Of a DNA stretch of 64,000 nucleotides, positions 26,490-36,116 are shown piece by piece. The notes under the pieces are model-generated. The model did not search any database. It saw nothing but the letters and a program-made list of their open reading frames with translations, and was not told the origin of the DNA. The stretch lies in assembly GCA_018241765.1 (NCBI GenBank), contig JAFEDD010000015.1, positions 109,620-173,619 of the forward strand, written 5' to 3'. Origin of the DNA: Pseudomonadota bacterium (GTDB lineage: Bacteria; Pseudomonadota; Gammaproteobacteria; Burkholderiales; Casimicrobiaceae). The translations under genes and the position numbers were made by a program. Position 1 is the stretch's first letter. Every line of letters begins with the position of its first letter.

Positions 26490-27544
26490 AGCTCGAAGCG
26501 CGCCCCGAGGCGTCGCGGTTCTGGCGCATCGGCTCGCCGCTCCTGGCGCTCGCGCTCACCGTCCTCATCGGCGTGGGGATCTTCGCACTGATGGGCAAGG
26601 ACCCGCTGAAGGGGCTGGCCGTGTTTTTCTGGGAGCCGATCAAGTCCGCCTATGCGCTCTCCGAGCTCGCCATCAAGGCCACGCCGCTCTTGCTGATCGC
26701 GCTCGGGCTCTCCGTGTGCTATCGCGCCAACGTCTGGAACATCGGCGCCGAGGGCCAGTTCGTGCTCGGCGCCATCGCCGGGGGCGGCGTTGCGCTCCTG
26801 GCCGATGGCGGCAGCCCGCGCGTCATCGTGTTCGCCGTGCTCGCCGCCGGTGTGCTCGGCGGCATGCTGTGGGCGGGCATCGTCGCGTTGCTGCGCGATC
26901 GCTTCAACGCCAATGAAATCCTCGTGAGCCTGATGCTGGTCTACGTGGCCGAGCTGGTGCTCGCCTATCTCGTCTACGGCCCATGGAAGGACCCACAGGG
27001 CTACAACTTCCCGCAGACGCGCATGTTCGACGCCGTGACGCAGATTCCGCGCCTGCTCAAGGGCTCGCGCATCAACGTCGGCGTGCTGATCGCCCTGTTC
27101 GGCGCGCTCGGCATGTGGCTCTACATGTTCCGCACCTTCGGCGGCTTTCAGTTGCAGGTCGGCGGGCTGGCGCCGGCGGCGGCGCGCTACGCCGGCTTCT
27201 CCTCGCGCCGCGCGCTGTGGAGCGCGCTCTTGATCTCCGGTGGCATGGCCGGGCTCGCCGGCGCCATCGAGGTGGCCGGCCCGATCGGGCAACTCACGCC
27301 GCACGTGCCGGTCGGCTATGGTTTCGCCGCCATCATCGTCGCCTTCGTCGGCCGCCTGCATCCGCTCGGCTGCGTGTTCGCGGCGATTCTCCTCAGCATG
27401 TTCTACATCGGCGGCGAACTCGCGCAGTCGCGCCTGGGCATGCCGAAGGCGCTGACCGGCGTCTTTCAGGGCCTGCTGCTGTTCACGCTCTTGGCCTGCG
27501 ACACACTGATCGGCTATCGCATCCGGCGCACGGGGAGGGCGTGA
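26483..27544 (+). CDS. ABC transporter permease, purine/nucleoside importer
   Basis: A 353-residue polytopic membrane protein of the BPD_transp_2 family. Conserved segments are GLSVCYRANVWNIGAEGQFVLGA in the first third and SGGMAGLAGAIEVAGPIGQ in the second half, both typical of the larger permease of nucleoside/BMP transporters. It starts inside the ATPase gene (7-bp overlap) and its stop overlaps the next permease start by one base. With the following gene it would form the membrane channel. Confidence 0.92.
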   Translation: MLKLEARPEASRFWRIGSPLLALALTVLIGVGIFALMGKDPLKGLAVFFWEPIKSAYALSELAIKATPLLLIALGLSVCYRANVWNIGAEGQFVLGAIAGGGVALLADGGSPRVIVFAVLAAGVLGGMLWAGIVALLRDRFNANEILVSLMLVYVAELVLAYLVYGPWKDPQGYNFPQTRMFDAVTQIPRLLKGSRINVGVLIALFGALGMWLYMFRTFGGFQLQVGGLAPAAARYAGFSSRRALWSALLISGGMAGLAGAIEVAGPIGQLTPHVPVGYGFAAIIVAFVGRLHPLGCVFAAILLSMFYIGGELAQSRLGMPKALTGVFQGLLLFTLLACDTLIGYRIRRTGRA

Positions 27545-28464
27545 TGGAATCGTTCGCGCTGCTCGTCGCGGCCACGCTCAACGCCGGCACCGTGCTCGCC
27601 ATCGCCGGCCTCGGCCTCCTGGTCAACGAACGGGCGGGCATCGTCAACCTCGGCGCCGAAGGCATGATGCTGTGCGCCGCCATCGCCGCCTTCGCCACCG
27701 TCGTGCACAGCGGCAATCCGTGGCTCGGTTTCGCCGTCGGCGCCGGCGTCGGCGCGGCACTCGCCGCCGCCTTCGGTGTGCTCGTGATCTGGCTCAACAC
27801 CAACCAGTACGCCACCGGACTCGCGCTCGCGCTGTTCGGGGGCGGCTTCTCGGCCTTCGTCGGCGTCGGCTACGTCCAAGAAAAGATCGCCACGCAGGGC
27901 AGCCATGCGATCCCGCTGCTCGCCGACCTCCCCTTCCTCGGCACCGCGCTCTTTCGCCAGCATCCGATGGTCTATGTCGCCGTGCTGCTCGCGTTCGCCA
28001 TCATCGCGTTCCTGTACCGCACCCGCGGCGGCCTCGTGCTGCGCTCGGTCGGCGAGAACCCGGACGCGGCCCACGCGCTCGGCTATCCGGTGCGCCGCAT
28101 CCGGCTGCTCGCCGTGATGTTCGGCGGCGCGCTGTGCGGCGTCGCCGGCGCCTACCTGTCGCTGGTCTACACGCCGCTATGGGTCGAGGGCATGGTCGCC
28201 GGCCGCGGCTGGATCGCGCTCGCGCTCACCACCTTCGCCACCTGGCGGCCGCTGCGCGTGCTGCTCGGCGCGTACCTCTTCGGCGGCGTCACCATGTTGC
28301 AGTTCCACCTGCAAAGCCAGGGCGTCGACGTGCCGAGCCAATTTCTGTCGATGACGCCTTATCTCGCCACCATCCTCGTGCTCGCGCTGATCTCGCGCAA
28401 CCCGACCTGGATTCGCGTCAACATGCCCGCTTCGCTCGGCAAGCCCTTCCACCCAGGCGGTTGA
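27544..28464 (+). CDS. ABC transporter permease, second subunit
   Basis: A 306-residue membrane protein, the smaller permease of the pair. Typical segments are GLGLLVNERAGIVNLGAEGMM near the N-terminus and GLVLRSVGENPDAAHALGYP in the cytoplasmic coupling region. The ATG overlaps the previous stop by one base. It pairs with the product of 26483-27544 and with the ATPase and the lipoprotein at 29193-30347. Confidence 0.92.
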   Translation: MESFALLVAATLNAGTVLAIAGLGLLVNERAGIVNLGAEGMMLCAAIAAFATVVHSGNPWLGFAVGAGVGAALAAAFGVLVIWLNTNQYATGLALALFGGGFSAFVGVGYVQEKIATQGSHAIPLLADLPFLGTALFRQHPMVYVAVLLAFAIIAFLYRTRGGLVLRSVGENPDAAHALGYPVRRIRLLAVMFGGALCGVAGAYLSLVYTPLWVEGMVAGRGWIALALTTFATWRPLRVLLGAYLFGGVTMLQFHLQSQGVDVPSQFLSMTPYLATILVLALISRNPTWIRVNMPASLGKPFHPGG

Positions 28465-28515
28465 TTCCGCAATAAAATGACGTGGTCATAACAACTTTCC
28501 CAAAAGGAGACACCC

Positions 28516-29148
28516 ATGACCCCGTCCGCCACCCTCGCCACGAGCGCCCTGTGCGCGCTCTCGCTGACGCTGTTCGCCGGCTGCGCCCAGGAGCCCGTCG
28601 CCAGCGCGCCACCCGCCGCCGCGCCCACACAGGCGACGGCCAGCGCCGTGCCGAAGCCGAAGGTCACCCGCCTCGGTCTCTACATGCACCCGAAGGAAGT
28701 GCAGGCGATCATGGCGAGCGAGGCCGCCAAGAAGACGCTGTTCCTCGACATTCGCGCCCCCGAAGAGGTGATGTTCGTCGGCACGCCGACTTCGGTCGAC
28801 GCCATCGTGCCGTTCGCGCTGGTCAGCTCCACCTACGCCTACGATTCGTCGCGCAAAGCGTACCGGATGGACCCGAACAAGGGCTTCGTCGCCGAAGTCG
28901 AATGGCGGCTGAAGGCCAAGGGCCTCACCAAGAACGATGAAGTCATCCTGATGTGCCGCTCGGGCGACCGCAGCGCAAAGGCCGCCGACCTGCTCGCCCA
29001 GGCCGGCTATACGCGCGTCTACAGCGTCGTCGAAGGCTTCGAGGGCGACCTCGGCAAGACCGGCCGCCGCGACGTCAACGGCTGGAAAAACGACGCATTG
29101 CCGTGGTCCTACGCGCTCGATCCGACAAAATTGCCCGATCTGCGCTGA
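28516..29148 (+). CDS. Lipid-anchored rhodanese-like protein
   Basis: A 210-residue protein with a lipoprotein signal (lipobox FAGC, Cys23), an Ala/Pro-rich linker, and a rhodanese domain. The active-site loop is CRSGDR with the nucleophilic Cys at residue 147, followed by the usual AADLLAQAGYTRVYSVVEGFEGD segment. It would act at the periplasmic face of a membrane as a sulfurtransferase or thiol/persulfide-handling protein. It sits between the second permease (51 bp upstream) and the substrate-binding lipoprotein (44 bp downstream), so it is probably co-transcribed with purine uptake genes, an unusual partner. Its substrate is unknown. Confidence 0.85.
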   Translation: MTPSATLATSALCALSLTLFAGCAQEPVASAPPAAAPTQATASAVPKPKVTRLGLYMHPKEVQAIMASEAAKKTLFLDIRAPEEVMFVGTPTSVDAIVPFALVSSTYAYDSSRKAYRMDPNKGFVAEVEWRLKAKGLTKNDEVILMCRSGDRSAKAADLLAQAGYTRVYSVVEGFEGDLGKTGRRDVNGWKNDALPWSYALDPTKLPDLR

Positions 29149-29192
29149 ACACCCGCAGCGCTGCCATCCCAACCACCGGAGGAAACACCATC

Positions 29193-30347
29193 ATGATCCT
29201 ATCCAACCGCCGCACCCTGCTCGCCGCCGGCGTCGCGGCCGCGCTTGCCGCAACGCTCGCCGGCTGCGGCTCGAAAGAAGAGCCGAAGAAGGCCGAGGCC
29301 CCCGCGCCGGCACCGGCACCCGAGGCGAAGAAGGCCGACCCGCTGAAGGTCGCCTTCGCCTACATCGGCCCGGTCGGCGACGGCGGTTGGACCTTCGCTC
29401 ACGATAACGGGCGCAAGGCCGTCGAGAAGGAGTTCGGCGACCGCGTCGTCACCACCTTCGTCGAGAAGGTGCCCGAGAGCGCCGATGCCGAGCGCGTGTT
29501 CCGCGATCTCGCCGGGCAGGGCAACAAACTCATCTTCGGCACCACCTTCGGTTACATGGAATCGATGGTCAAGGTTGCCCGCGAGTTCCCGGACGTCAAG
29601 TTCGAGCACGCCACCGGCTACAAGACCGCCGAGAACCTGCGCACCTACGACGCCCGCACCTACGAGGGCGCTTACATGGCGGGCGTCATCGCCGGTCAGA
29701 TGACGAAGACCAACACGCTCGGCGTCGTCGGTTCGGTGCCGATCCCCGAAGTGCTGCGCAACATCAACAGCTTCACGCTCGGCGCGCTGAGCGTCAACCC
29801 GAAGATCAAGACCAAGGTCGTCTGGGTCAATGACTGGTTCAACCCGCCGAAGGAAACCGAAGCCGCCACCGCGCTGATCAACGGTGGCGCCGACGTGCTG
29901 ATGCAGAACACCGACTCGCCCGCCGTGCTGAAGACGGCCGAAGAGAAAGGCAAGCGCGCGTTCGGCTGGGACAGCGACATGACCGCCTACGGCCCGAAGG
30001 CGCACCTCGGCTCCGCCGTCATCAACTGGGGGCCGTACTACATCAACGAAGTGCGCGCCGTGCTCGACGGCAAATGGGCCACCGGCCAGTCGTGGCTCGG
30101 CGTCAAGGACGGCGCCATCGACTTCGTCTCGCTCGCTGCCGACGTGCCGCCCGAAGCCAAGGCCAAGCTCGAGGAGGTCAAGGCGGGGCTCAAGGCGGGC
30201 ACGCTGCACCCGTGGACCGGCCCGATCGTCGACCAGTCCGGCAAGGAAGTGCTCGCCAAGGGCGTCGTCGCCGACGACAAATTCCTCACCAGCATCAAGT
30301 TCTACGTCAAGGGCGTGGAAGGCAAGGTGCCCGGCGACGGCAAATAA
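29193..30347 (+). CDS. BMP-family substrate-binding lipoprotein (purine/nucleoside)
   Basis: A 384-residue periplasmic lipoprotein of the Bmp/PnrA family. The signal peptide ends in LAGC (Cys25). Motifs include VAFAYIGPVGDGGWTFAHDNGR, ATGYKTAENLRTYDARTYEGAYMAGVIAG and GWDSDMTAYGPKAHL, which line the ligand cleft in this family. GGAGGA precedes the start. It is the last gene of the transporter operon and is followed by a good terminator at 30382-30405. The family binds nucleosides, xanthine or related compounds; adjacency to XDH favours a purine ligand. Confidence 0.92.
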   Translation: MILSNRRTLLAAGVAAALAATLAGCGSKEEPKKAEAPAPAPAPEAKKADPLKVAFAYIGPVGDGGWTFAHDNGRKAVEKEFGDRVVTTFVEKVPESADAERVFRDLAGQGNKLIFGTTFGYMESMVKVAREFPDVKFEHATGYKTAENLRTYDARTYEGAYMAGVIAGQMTKTNTLGVVGSVPIPEVLRNINSFTLGALSVNPKIKTKVVWVNDWFNPPKETEAATALINGGADVLMQNTDSPAVLKTAEEKGKRAFGWDSDMTAYGPKAHLGSAVINWGPYYINEVRAVLDGKWATGQSWLGVKDGAIDFVSLAADVPPEAKAKLEEVKAGLKAGTLHPWTGPIVDQSGKEVLAKGVVADDKFLTSIKFYVKGVEGKVPGDGK

Positions 30348-30381
30348 TGCGTTGCGCCCGTTCGGGCGCTACCGCAAGACA

Positions 30382-30405
30382 GGCCGCCCCGCGCGGCCTT
30401 TTTTT
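30382..30405 (+). terminator. Rho-independent terminator after the purine uptake operon
   Basis: GGCCGC and GCGGCC form a 6-bp GC stem around CCCGC, followed at once by seven T. It lies 35 bp past the stop of the substrate-binding lipoprotein. Confidence 0.85.
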
Positions 30406-30436
30406 CATCGGGGCATCCAAGCGCGGTCAAGCCCGC

Positions 30437-30516
30437 GCCTACGTGATGTAGGCGACCGCTCGACGTCGCTGCGGGCCTCCGCCCCAATGTAGGCGACGGC
30501 TTGACGTCGCTTCGGG
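30437..30516. repeat. Short imperfect direct repeat with hairpin
   Basis: Two units of about 32 bp (30444-30475 and 30485-30516) share ATGTAGGCGAC and GACGTCGCT. GCCTAC and GTAGGC (30437-30453) could pair as a small hairpin. The units lie between convergent genes. I see no other copy in the window. Confidence 0.5.
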
Positions 30517-30534
30517 CGCGATGGTTGGAGGGTT

Positions 30535-31128
30535 TCATCGCCCTGCCGCGCGTCGCGGCAGACACGCGCGGCTCCAGCGCCGCAGCGTCGTCGTTTGGCA
30601 GGATGTCAACGCGCGATCGGTGCAGTGCTCGCCCAGGCGCAGCCCGTTGGCTTCGATGCGCCACGCGCGTCCCGAGACATCGACCTGCGCCTTGAGGGCA
30701 CAGCTTCGCGTGTCGTAGAACGCGAGCACGTCGTTGCTGCCGCTGAAGCGTTTGGCGATCAGCAGCCGTTCGTTGCCGCTCAGGTAGAGCGCGTCGCGCA
30801 CCCAGATGCCGTCGTCGACTTCGCACACCGTGGTGCCGTCGAGACGGAGAATCTTCAGGTTCGATTCGGGAAACGTGGTGACCGGTGTGGCAGTGTCTTC
30901 GTTGTCGAACTGCACGGTGAAGCTTCGCGCCCTCCCGACGTAGCGATCAGCGCGTGACGGCGCGATCGGCTCGATGCTCAAGGGCGCATAGCCGCAGGAA
31001 GAAGGTGCCGCGAGGGTCGGCACGGCGAGGGCCAGCGTGACGAACAGGGCGAACGCCGCCCGCGCTCGCCGCCGTGAAGACCGTGGCTCCGATGCCAGCG
31101 TCGATTCCTGGAGGTTGGGATGTTGCAT
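30535..31128 (-). CDS. Predicted secreted protein of unknown function
   Basis: A 197-residue protein I do not recognise. The N-terminus has a basic run (RSSRRRARAAF) and a hydrophobic core ending AVPTLAA, so a secretion signal is likely. The body reads like a small beta-rich domain: DRYVGRARSFTVQFDNEDTA, then VCEVDDGIWVRDALYLSGNE, with four cysteines (in SCGY, TVCEV, RSCAL and EHCTD) that could form two disulfides. The last 25 or so residues are Arg-rich and may be a read-through tail. It stands alone between the terminator region and the repeat-bearing gap. The start could be further in, but the signal sequence supports this one. Confidence 0.6.
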   Translation of the reverse strand: MQHPNLQESTLASEPRSSRRRARAAFALFVTLALAVPTLAAPSSCGYAPLSIEPIAPSRADRYVGRARSFTVQFDNEDTATPVTTFPESNLKILRLDGTTVCEVDDGIWVRDALYLSGNERLLIAKRFSGSNDVLAFYDTRSCALKAQVDVSGRAWRIEANGLRLGEHCTDRALTSCQTTTLRRWSRACLPRRAAGR

Positions 31129-31173
31129 GCGCCGCTCCGCGCCGACCGGGCCGTTGAATTCCGCGACATGCTA

Positions 31174-31330
31174 GTGCAGTGTTTCGCGTAGATTGGTACA
31201 AAAAAATTTGATGGATTTTGGTTCGAATCGAGGCGCAAAGCGCCGCAATAGCGAGCTATTGCGAGCATTTGCAACGAAGAGTCGAGCCGAAAGACGCGAA
31301 TTTTTGTACCAAGAAAGCGAAACACTGCAC
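31174..31330. repeat. Family-B palindromic repeat, full copy
   Basis: A 157-bp symmetric element. The ends are a perfect 14-bp inverted repeat (GTGCAGTGTTTCGC, 31174-31187, and its complement at 31317-31330). Inside are perfect 12-bp arms TTGGTACAAAAA (31193-31204) and TTTTTGTACCAA (31301-31312). At the centre is a palindrome GCAATAGC-GA-GCTATTGC (31245-31262). It has no coding capacity, so it resembles a MITE or large REP element. A second end is at 1-33. Confidence 0.75.
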
Positions 31331-31437
31331 CAGCAGCATGAAACCAATCGCCGCGCCCGGAGCAAGGCGCAAAGAGGGTCAGGCCCGACGGCCGCCGATC
31401 CTCGCCGCGGAGCGAATGTTGAGCTGATTTCCGTGAA

Positions 31438-31555
31438 CACCTTTTGCTTGAAAGCCGCATCCACGACGGGCTTGGAGGCTGAGACGAGCTGAAGTCGACT
31501 TTCGCCAATTCGCGGCGCGAAGCCCGTTGTGGATGCGGCTTGCGCGAAAAAGTTG
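31438..31555. repeat. Family-A palindromic repeat, copy 2
   Basis: An 118-bp element with arms GCATCCACGACGGGCTT (31457-31473) and AAGCCCGTTGTGGATGC (31520-31536), one mismatch, and outer ends CACCTTTT and AAAAAGTTG. A short palindromic core (GAAGTCGACTTTC) lies in the middle. Other copies are at 24809-24925 and 62094-62211. Confidence 0.8.
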
Positions 31556-31683
31556 CTCATCGCGCGGCATGGCGTAGCGCGCCACCGGGAGCGTCATTGG
31601 GCAGTTGCTCGGGTTGCCGCCGGCGTGTCGCTTCAGCCGCGGTTCGTGCGGTGCGAAGCGTCAGTTCGCCATCGGGCAGGCGC

Positions 31684-32711
<1,028 letters not shown>

Positions 32712-32756
32712 CGCGGCCTCGCCTCACGCGTCGGGCCGCCACCGCCGAGGAGAGCC

Positions 32757-35390
32757 TCAGGCGCCGCCGCTGCCGCTTTGCAGCGTCTTGCCGATGATCT
32801 CGCGCACGTTGGCTGATAGCTCTGCCGCGGCGAGCCGGTTCAGGCTGTCGCGTTGCAGCGTGCGCGCCGGTTCGCTCAATCGGTGCCAGCGCGAAAAGAC
32901 GTCGCAGAAGCGGGCCGCGAGCGATGGGTTCTGCGCATCGAAGCGCAGGATCTGTTCGGCGATGAAGGCGTAGCCGCTGCCGTCGGCGGCATGCAGGCCG
33001 CGCCAGTTCTGGTCGCCGAACGCCTGCACCACCGCGCGCACGCGGTTGGGGTTCTTCGCGTCGAACTTCGGGTGGGCGAGCAGCGCCCGTGCCCGCGTCA
33101 CCGCGTCATCGCGTCGCGCCGAGGCTTCGAGCGCGAACCAGCGGTTGAGCATGGAGAGATCGTCCTGCCAGCGGTCGTGGAAGGCGCTGTACACCTCGTC
33201 GCGCAGCGCGCAGGGTTGGTCGCGCAGCGCATTGAGCGCGGCGAGGCGATCGGTCAGGTTGTCGCCGCTCGCCCACAGTTCGGCGCACAGGCGCTGCGCA
33301 TCGGCCGAGGGCGTGAGGTTGGCGAGCAGCACGAGCACGCCCGAGAGCGCGCGATGGGCGACGTCGGCGGGGGCGACCGACCACGGGCGACCGGCCAGCG
33401 CGATGCGCTCGTGCCCGTAGCGCTCGATGAGGGCGGCGCCGTGCGTGACGGCGACATGGCGCAGCACGGCATCGCGCGCATCGGCAATGACCACAGGGTC
33501 GATGACGTGCTCGCGCTCGGCAAGCTCGGCCGCCGAGGGGAAGGTGAGCAGGTGCGCGATCAGCGCGGGGTCGGTGTGGGCGTCGGTGAGCAGGCCATCG
33601 ATCGCGTGATCGAACGCGGCGGGCATCGCCTGGCCGTGTCGGGCGGCGTCGCAGGCGCGGAAGAAGAGCGTGCGCAGCGCCTGCCAGCGCGCGACGCCAT
33701 CGCTGTCGCGCACGACGAGGGCGGCGAGCTGCGCGTCGCCGTGGTCGAACGCGACCGCCACCGGCGCCGAGAAGGCGCGCAACAGCGAGGGGATCGGTTT
33801 TGCCGCGACGCCTTCGAAGCTGAAGCTCTGCTCGGCCTGCGTCAGTCGCAGCACCTGTTCATGCGTGATGTCGCCGTTCTCGTGCACCAGCGCGACGGCG
33901 AGCGGAATCGTCATCGGCAGCTTCTGTGCCTGGCCCGGCGTCGGCGGCGTGCTCTGCGTCAGGTGCAGCGTGTAGCGTGAGCTGGCGCCATCGAAGCTGT
34001 CGCGCACGGTGACCCTGGGTGTTCCCGCCTGGCTGTACCAGCGCTTGAACTGAGACAGATCCTGCCCGCTCGCGTCGGCCATCGCGGCGACGAAGTCATC
34101 GCAGGTGGCGGCGGTGCCGTCGTGGCGCGCGAAGTAGAGATCGGTGCCGCGCCGAAACGCCTCGGCCCCGAGCAGCGTGTGCAGCATGCGGATGACTTCG
34201 GCGCCTTTCTCGTAGACGGTGACGGTGTAGAAATTGTCGATCGCCTCGTATTCATCGGGGCGGATCGGGTGCGCCATGGGGCCTGCATCCTGCGCGAACT
34301 GGCGCGACTGCATGAAGGCCGTCTCGTCAATGCGCACGACAGCGGGGGAGGCGCGACTGGCCGTGTATTGCTGCTCGCGAAAGACCGTGAAGCCCTCTTT
34401 CAGCGAGAGCTGGAACCAGTCGCGGCAGGTGACGCGGTTGCCGCTCCAGTTGTGGAAATACTCGTGGGCGACGATGGCGTCGATGGTCAGAAAATCGGTG
34501 TCGGTTGCCGTGTCGCGGTCGGCCAGCAGATAGCGCGAGTTGAAGATGTTCAACCCCTTGTTCTCCATCGCGCCCATGTTGAAGTCGTCGGCCGCGTAGA
34601 TCATGAAGAGGTCGAGGTCGTACTCGCGGCCGTAGGCCTCTTCGTCCCAGCGCATCGCCGCCTTCAGGCAATCCATGGCCCAGCGGGCGCGCGGCAGATT
34701 GGCGCCCGTGGAATGGATTTCGAGCGCAACGTGGCGCCCGGAAGCCGTGGTGAAACGGTCGCGCAGGCAGTCGAGCTTGCCCGCCACCAGTGCGAACAGA
34801 TAGCAGGGCTTCGGGAACGGGTCGTGCCAGCGAACCTCGTGGCGGCCGTCCGGCAAGGCGCGCTCGCCGGTGCGGTTGCCGTTGGCGAGCAGCACCGGAA
34901 ACGCGCCGCGGTCGGCGCGGATCGTCACGAAGAATTCGGCGAGCACATCGGGGCGGTCGGGGTACCAGGTGATGCGCCGGAAGCCCTCCGCTTCGCATTG
35001 TGTGCAGAAGGTGTCGCCGGTGAGGTAGAGCCCTTCCAGGGCGAGGTTCGCCGCCGGATGGCAATGACTGACGATGCTGAGCGTGGCGCCGCCGCCGCGT
35101 GCGTCGAGCGTGGAGGCGGCGAGGGTGATGCGGCGACCATCCTCGCTCAGCCGCCAGGCGTCATCGGCGAGCGGCGCGCCATCGAGCCGGATGCTCTCGA
35201 GCGTGATGCCGTCGCCGTCGAGTTCGAGCGGTGTATCGGGCGCGGCCGCCGGGTTGCGCCGCAGGGTCAGCGTGGACTCGACGCGGGTGTCGTGGGCATC
35301 GAGTTCGAAGACGAGTTCGACGCGATCGATCAGGAAACCGGGCGCGCGATATGCCTCGCGTCGGACGGCCTTGCTGGCGACGGCGCTCAT
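32757..35390 (-). CDS. pepN: Aminopeptidase N (M1 zinc peptidase)
   Basis: An 877-residue cytoplasmic aminopeptidase that trims peptides from the N-terminus. The substrate-binding GAMEN motif is at residues 273-277, the zinc motif HEYFH at 309-313 and the third ligand Glu332 in KEGF, exactly the HExxH-x18-E spacing. Length matches proteobacterial PepN (about 870-890). It starts 3 bp after the end of the FKBP gene, implying one operon, with hemB following. Confidence 0.95.
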   Translation of the reverse strand: MSAVASKAVRREAYRAPGFLIDRVELVFELDAHDTRVESTLTLRRNPAAAPDTPLELDGDGITLESIRLDGAPLADDAWRLSEDGRRITLAASTLDARGGGATLSIVSHCHPAANLALEGLYLTGDTFCTQCEAEGFRRITWYPDRPDVLAEFFVTIRADRGAFPVLLANGNRTGERALPDGRHEVRWHDPFPKPCYLFALVAGKLDCLRDRFTTASGRHVALEIHSTGANLPRARWAMDCLKAAMRWDEEAYGREYDLDLFMIYAADDFNMGAMENKGLNIFNSRYLLADRDTATDTDFLTIDAIVAHEYFHNWSGNRVTCRDWFQLSLKEGFTVFREQQYTASRASPAVVRIDETAFMQSRQFAQDAGPMAHPIRPDEYEAIDNFYTVTVYEKGAEVIRMLHTLLGAEAFRRGTDLYFARHDGTAATCDDFVAAMADASGQDLSQFKRWYSQAGTPRVTVRDSFDGASSRYTLHLTQSTPPTPGQAQKLPMTIPLAVALVHENGDITHEQVLRLTQAEQSFSFEGVAAKPIPSLLRAFSAPVAVAFDHGDAQLAALVVRDSDGVARWQALRTLFFRACDAARHGQAMPAAFDHAIDGLLTDAHTDPALIAHLLTFPSAAELAEREHVIDPVVIADARDAVLRHVAVTHGAALIERYGHERIALAGRPWSVAPADVAHRALSGVLVLLANLTPSADAQRLCAELWASGDNLTDRLAALNALRDQPCALRDEVYSAFHDRWQDDLSMLNRWFALEASARRDDAVTRARALLAHPKFDAKNPNRVRAVVQAFGDQNWRGLHAADGSGYAFIAEQILRFDAQNPSLAARFCDVFSRWHRLSEPARTLQRDSLNRLAAAELSANVREIIGKTLQSGSGGA

Positions 35391-35393
35391 GGC

Positions 35394-35948
35394 TCAGGGT
35401 TTGCTGGCGGGCACGAAGGCCGAGGGCGCGGCCGACGGATTCGGCGTCTTGCCGATGACGCCCATCAGTTCGACGTCGAACACCAGCGTGGCATTGGGCG
35501 GAATGTCGGCGCCCGCGCCGCGCTCGCCGTAGCCCTTGTCGGGCGGGATGATCAGCGTGCGTTGACCGCCGACCTTCATGCCGGGCACGCCTTCGTCCCA
35601 GCCCTTGATGACGCGGCCGACGCCGACGATGAAGCCGAACGGGACCTTGCGATCGACGGAGGAATCGAACTTCTTGCCTTTGTTGTCCGGCGCGCTGGCG
35701 TCCCACAGGTAGCCGGTGTAGTGCACGAGGACCGGTTGTCCGCTCTCGGCCAGCGCGCCGTCGCCGATCTTGCGATCGATGACGGTCAACGTGGTGGGGG
35801 CGGCGGCTGCCTTGCCGGCAGCGGCTGTGCTCTTGACGGGCGCGGCGGTCTGGCTGCCGGCGCCGCCCTGTGCGAGGCTGGGCGTGGCGGCGAGCGCGAA
35901 GGCGGTGACGGAGGCAGCGAGTGCCAGGGCGAGGGGGGAGAGGTTCAT
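35394..35948 (-). CDS. Periplasmic FKBP-type peptidyl-prolyl isomerase
   Basis: A 184-residue protein with a signal peptide (hydrophobic run ending ATPSLAQ), an Ala-rich linker, and one FKBP domain. Conserved segments are [39 protein letters not shown], and the C-terminal [23 protein letters not shown]. It would catalyse proline isomerisation during folding of exported proteins. It precedes pepN with only 3 bp between them. Confidence 0.92.
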   Translation of the reverse strand: MNLSPLALALAASVTAFALAATPSLAQGGAGSQTAAPVKSTAAAGKAAAAPTTLTVIDRKIGDGALAESGQPVLVHYTGYLWDASAPDNKGKKFDSSVDRKVPFGFIVGVGRVIKGWDEGVPGMKVGGQRTLIIPPDKGYGERGAGADIPPNATLVFDVELMGVIGKTPNPSAAPSAFVPASKP

Positions 35949-36021
35949 GGTGATGATGATGGGTGGGGATGGAAGGCGACCGGCGTGGCACGCTCCGGCG
36001 GCGTCGTCGGAGCGGGGTGGC

Positions 36022-36050
36022 TTGCCGCCGTCCGAGGGGAACGCTATTCT
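36022..36050 (+). promoter_or_regulatory. Candidate promoter for the gene at 36117
   Basis: TTGCCG (36022-36027), a 17-bp spacer and TATTCT (36045-36050) form a fair sigma-70 promoter, placing transcription start about 60 bp before the ATG at 36117. It lies between this gene and the divergent FKBP gene. Confidence 0.5.
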
Positions 36051-36116
36051 ACGAACGATGCAGGCAGGGTCGGCGGTGCCGACACCCCATGCATAACGAG
36101 AAATCCGACCGGAACC

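Larger units (their letters stand above)
31129..31683. other. Repeat-bearing intergenic gap
   Basis: This 555-bp gap lies between the upstream end of the secreted-protein gene (read leftwards) and the 3' end of hemB. It holds a complete family-B element (31174-31330) and a family-A element (31438-31555). The remaining sequence shows no credible gene. Confidence 0.7.

Noticed and set aside
31210..31230. T-arm-like GGTTCGAATC suggesting a tRNA
   Set aside because: It lies inside the family-B palindrome; no acceptor, D-arm or anticodon arm can be built around it.
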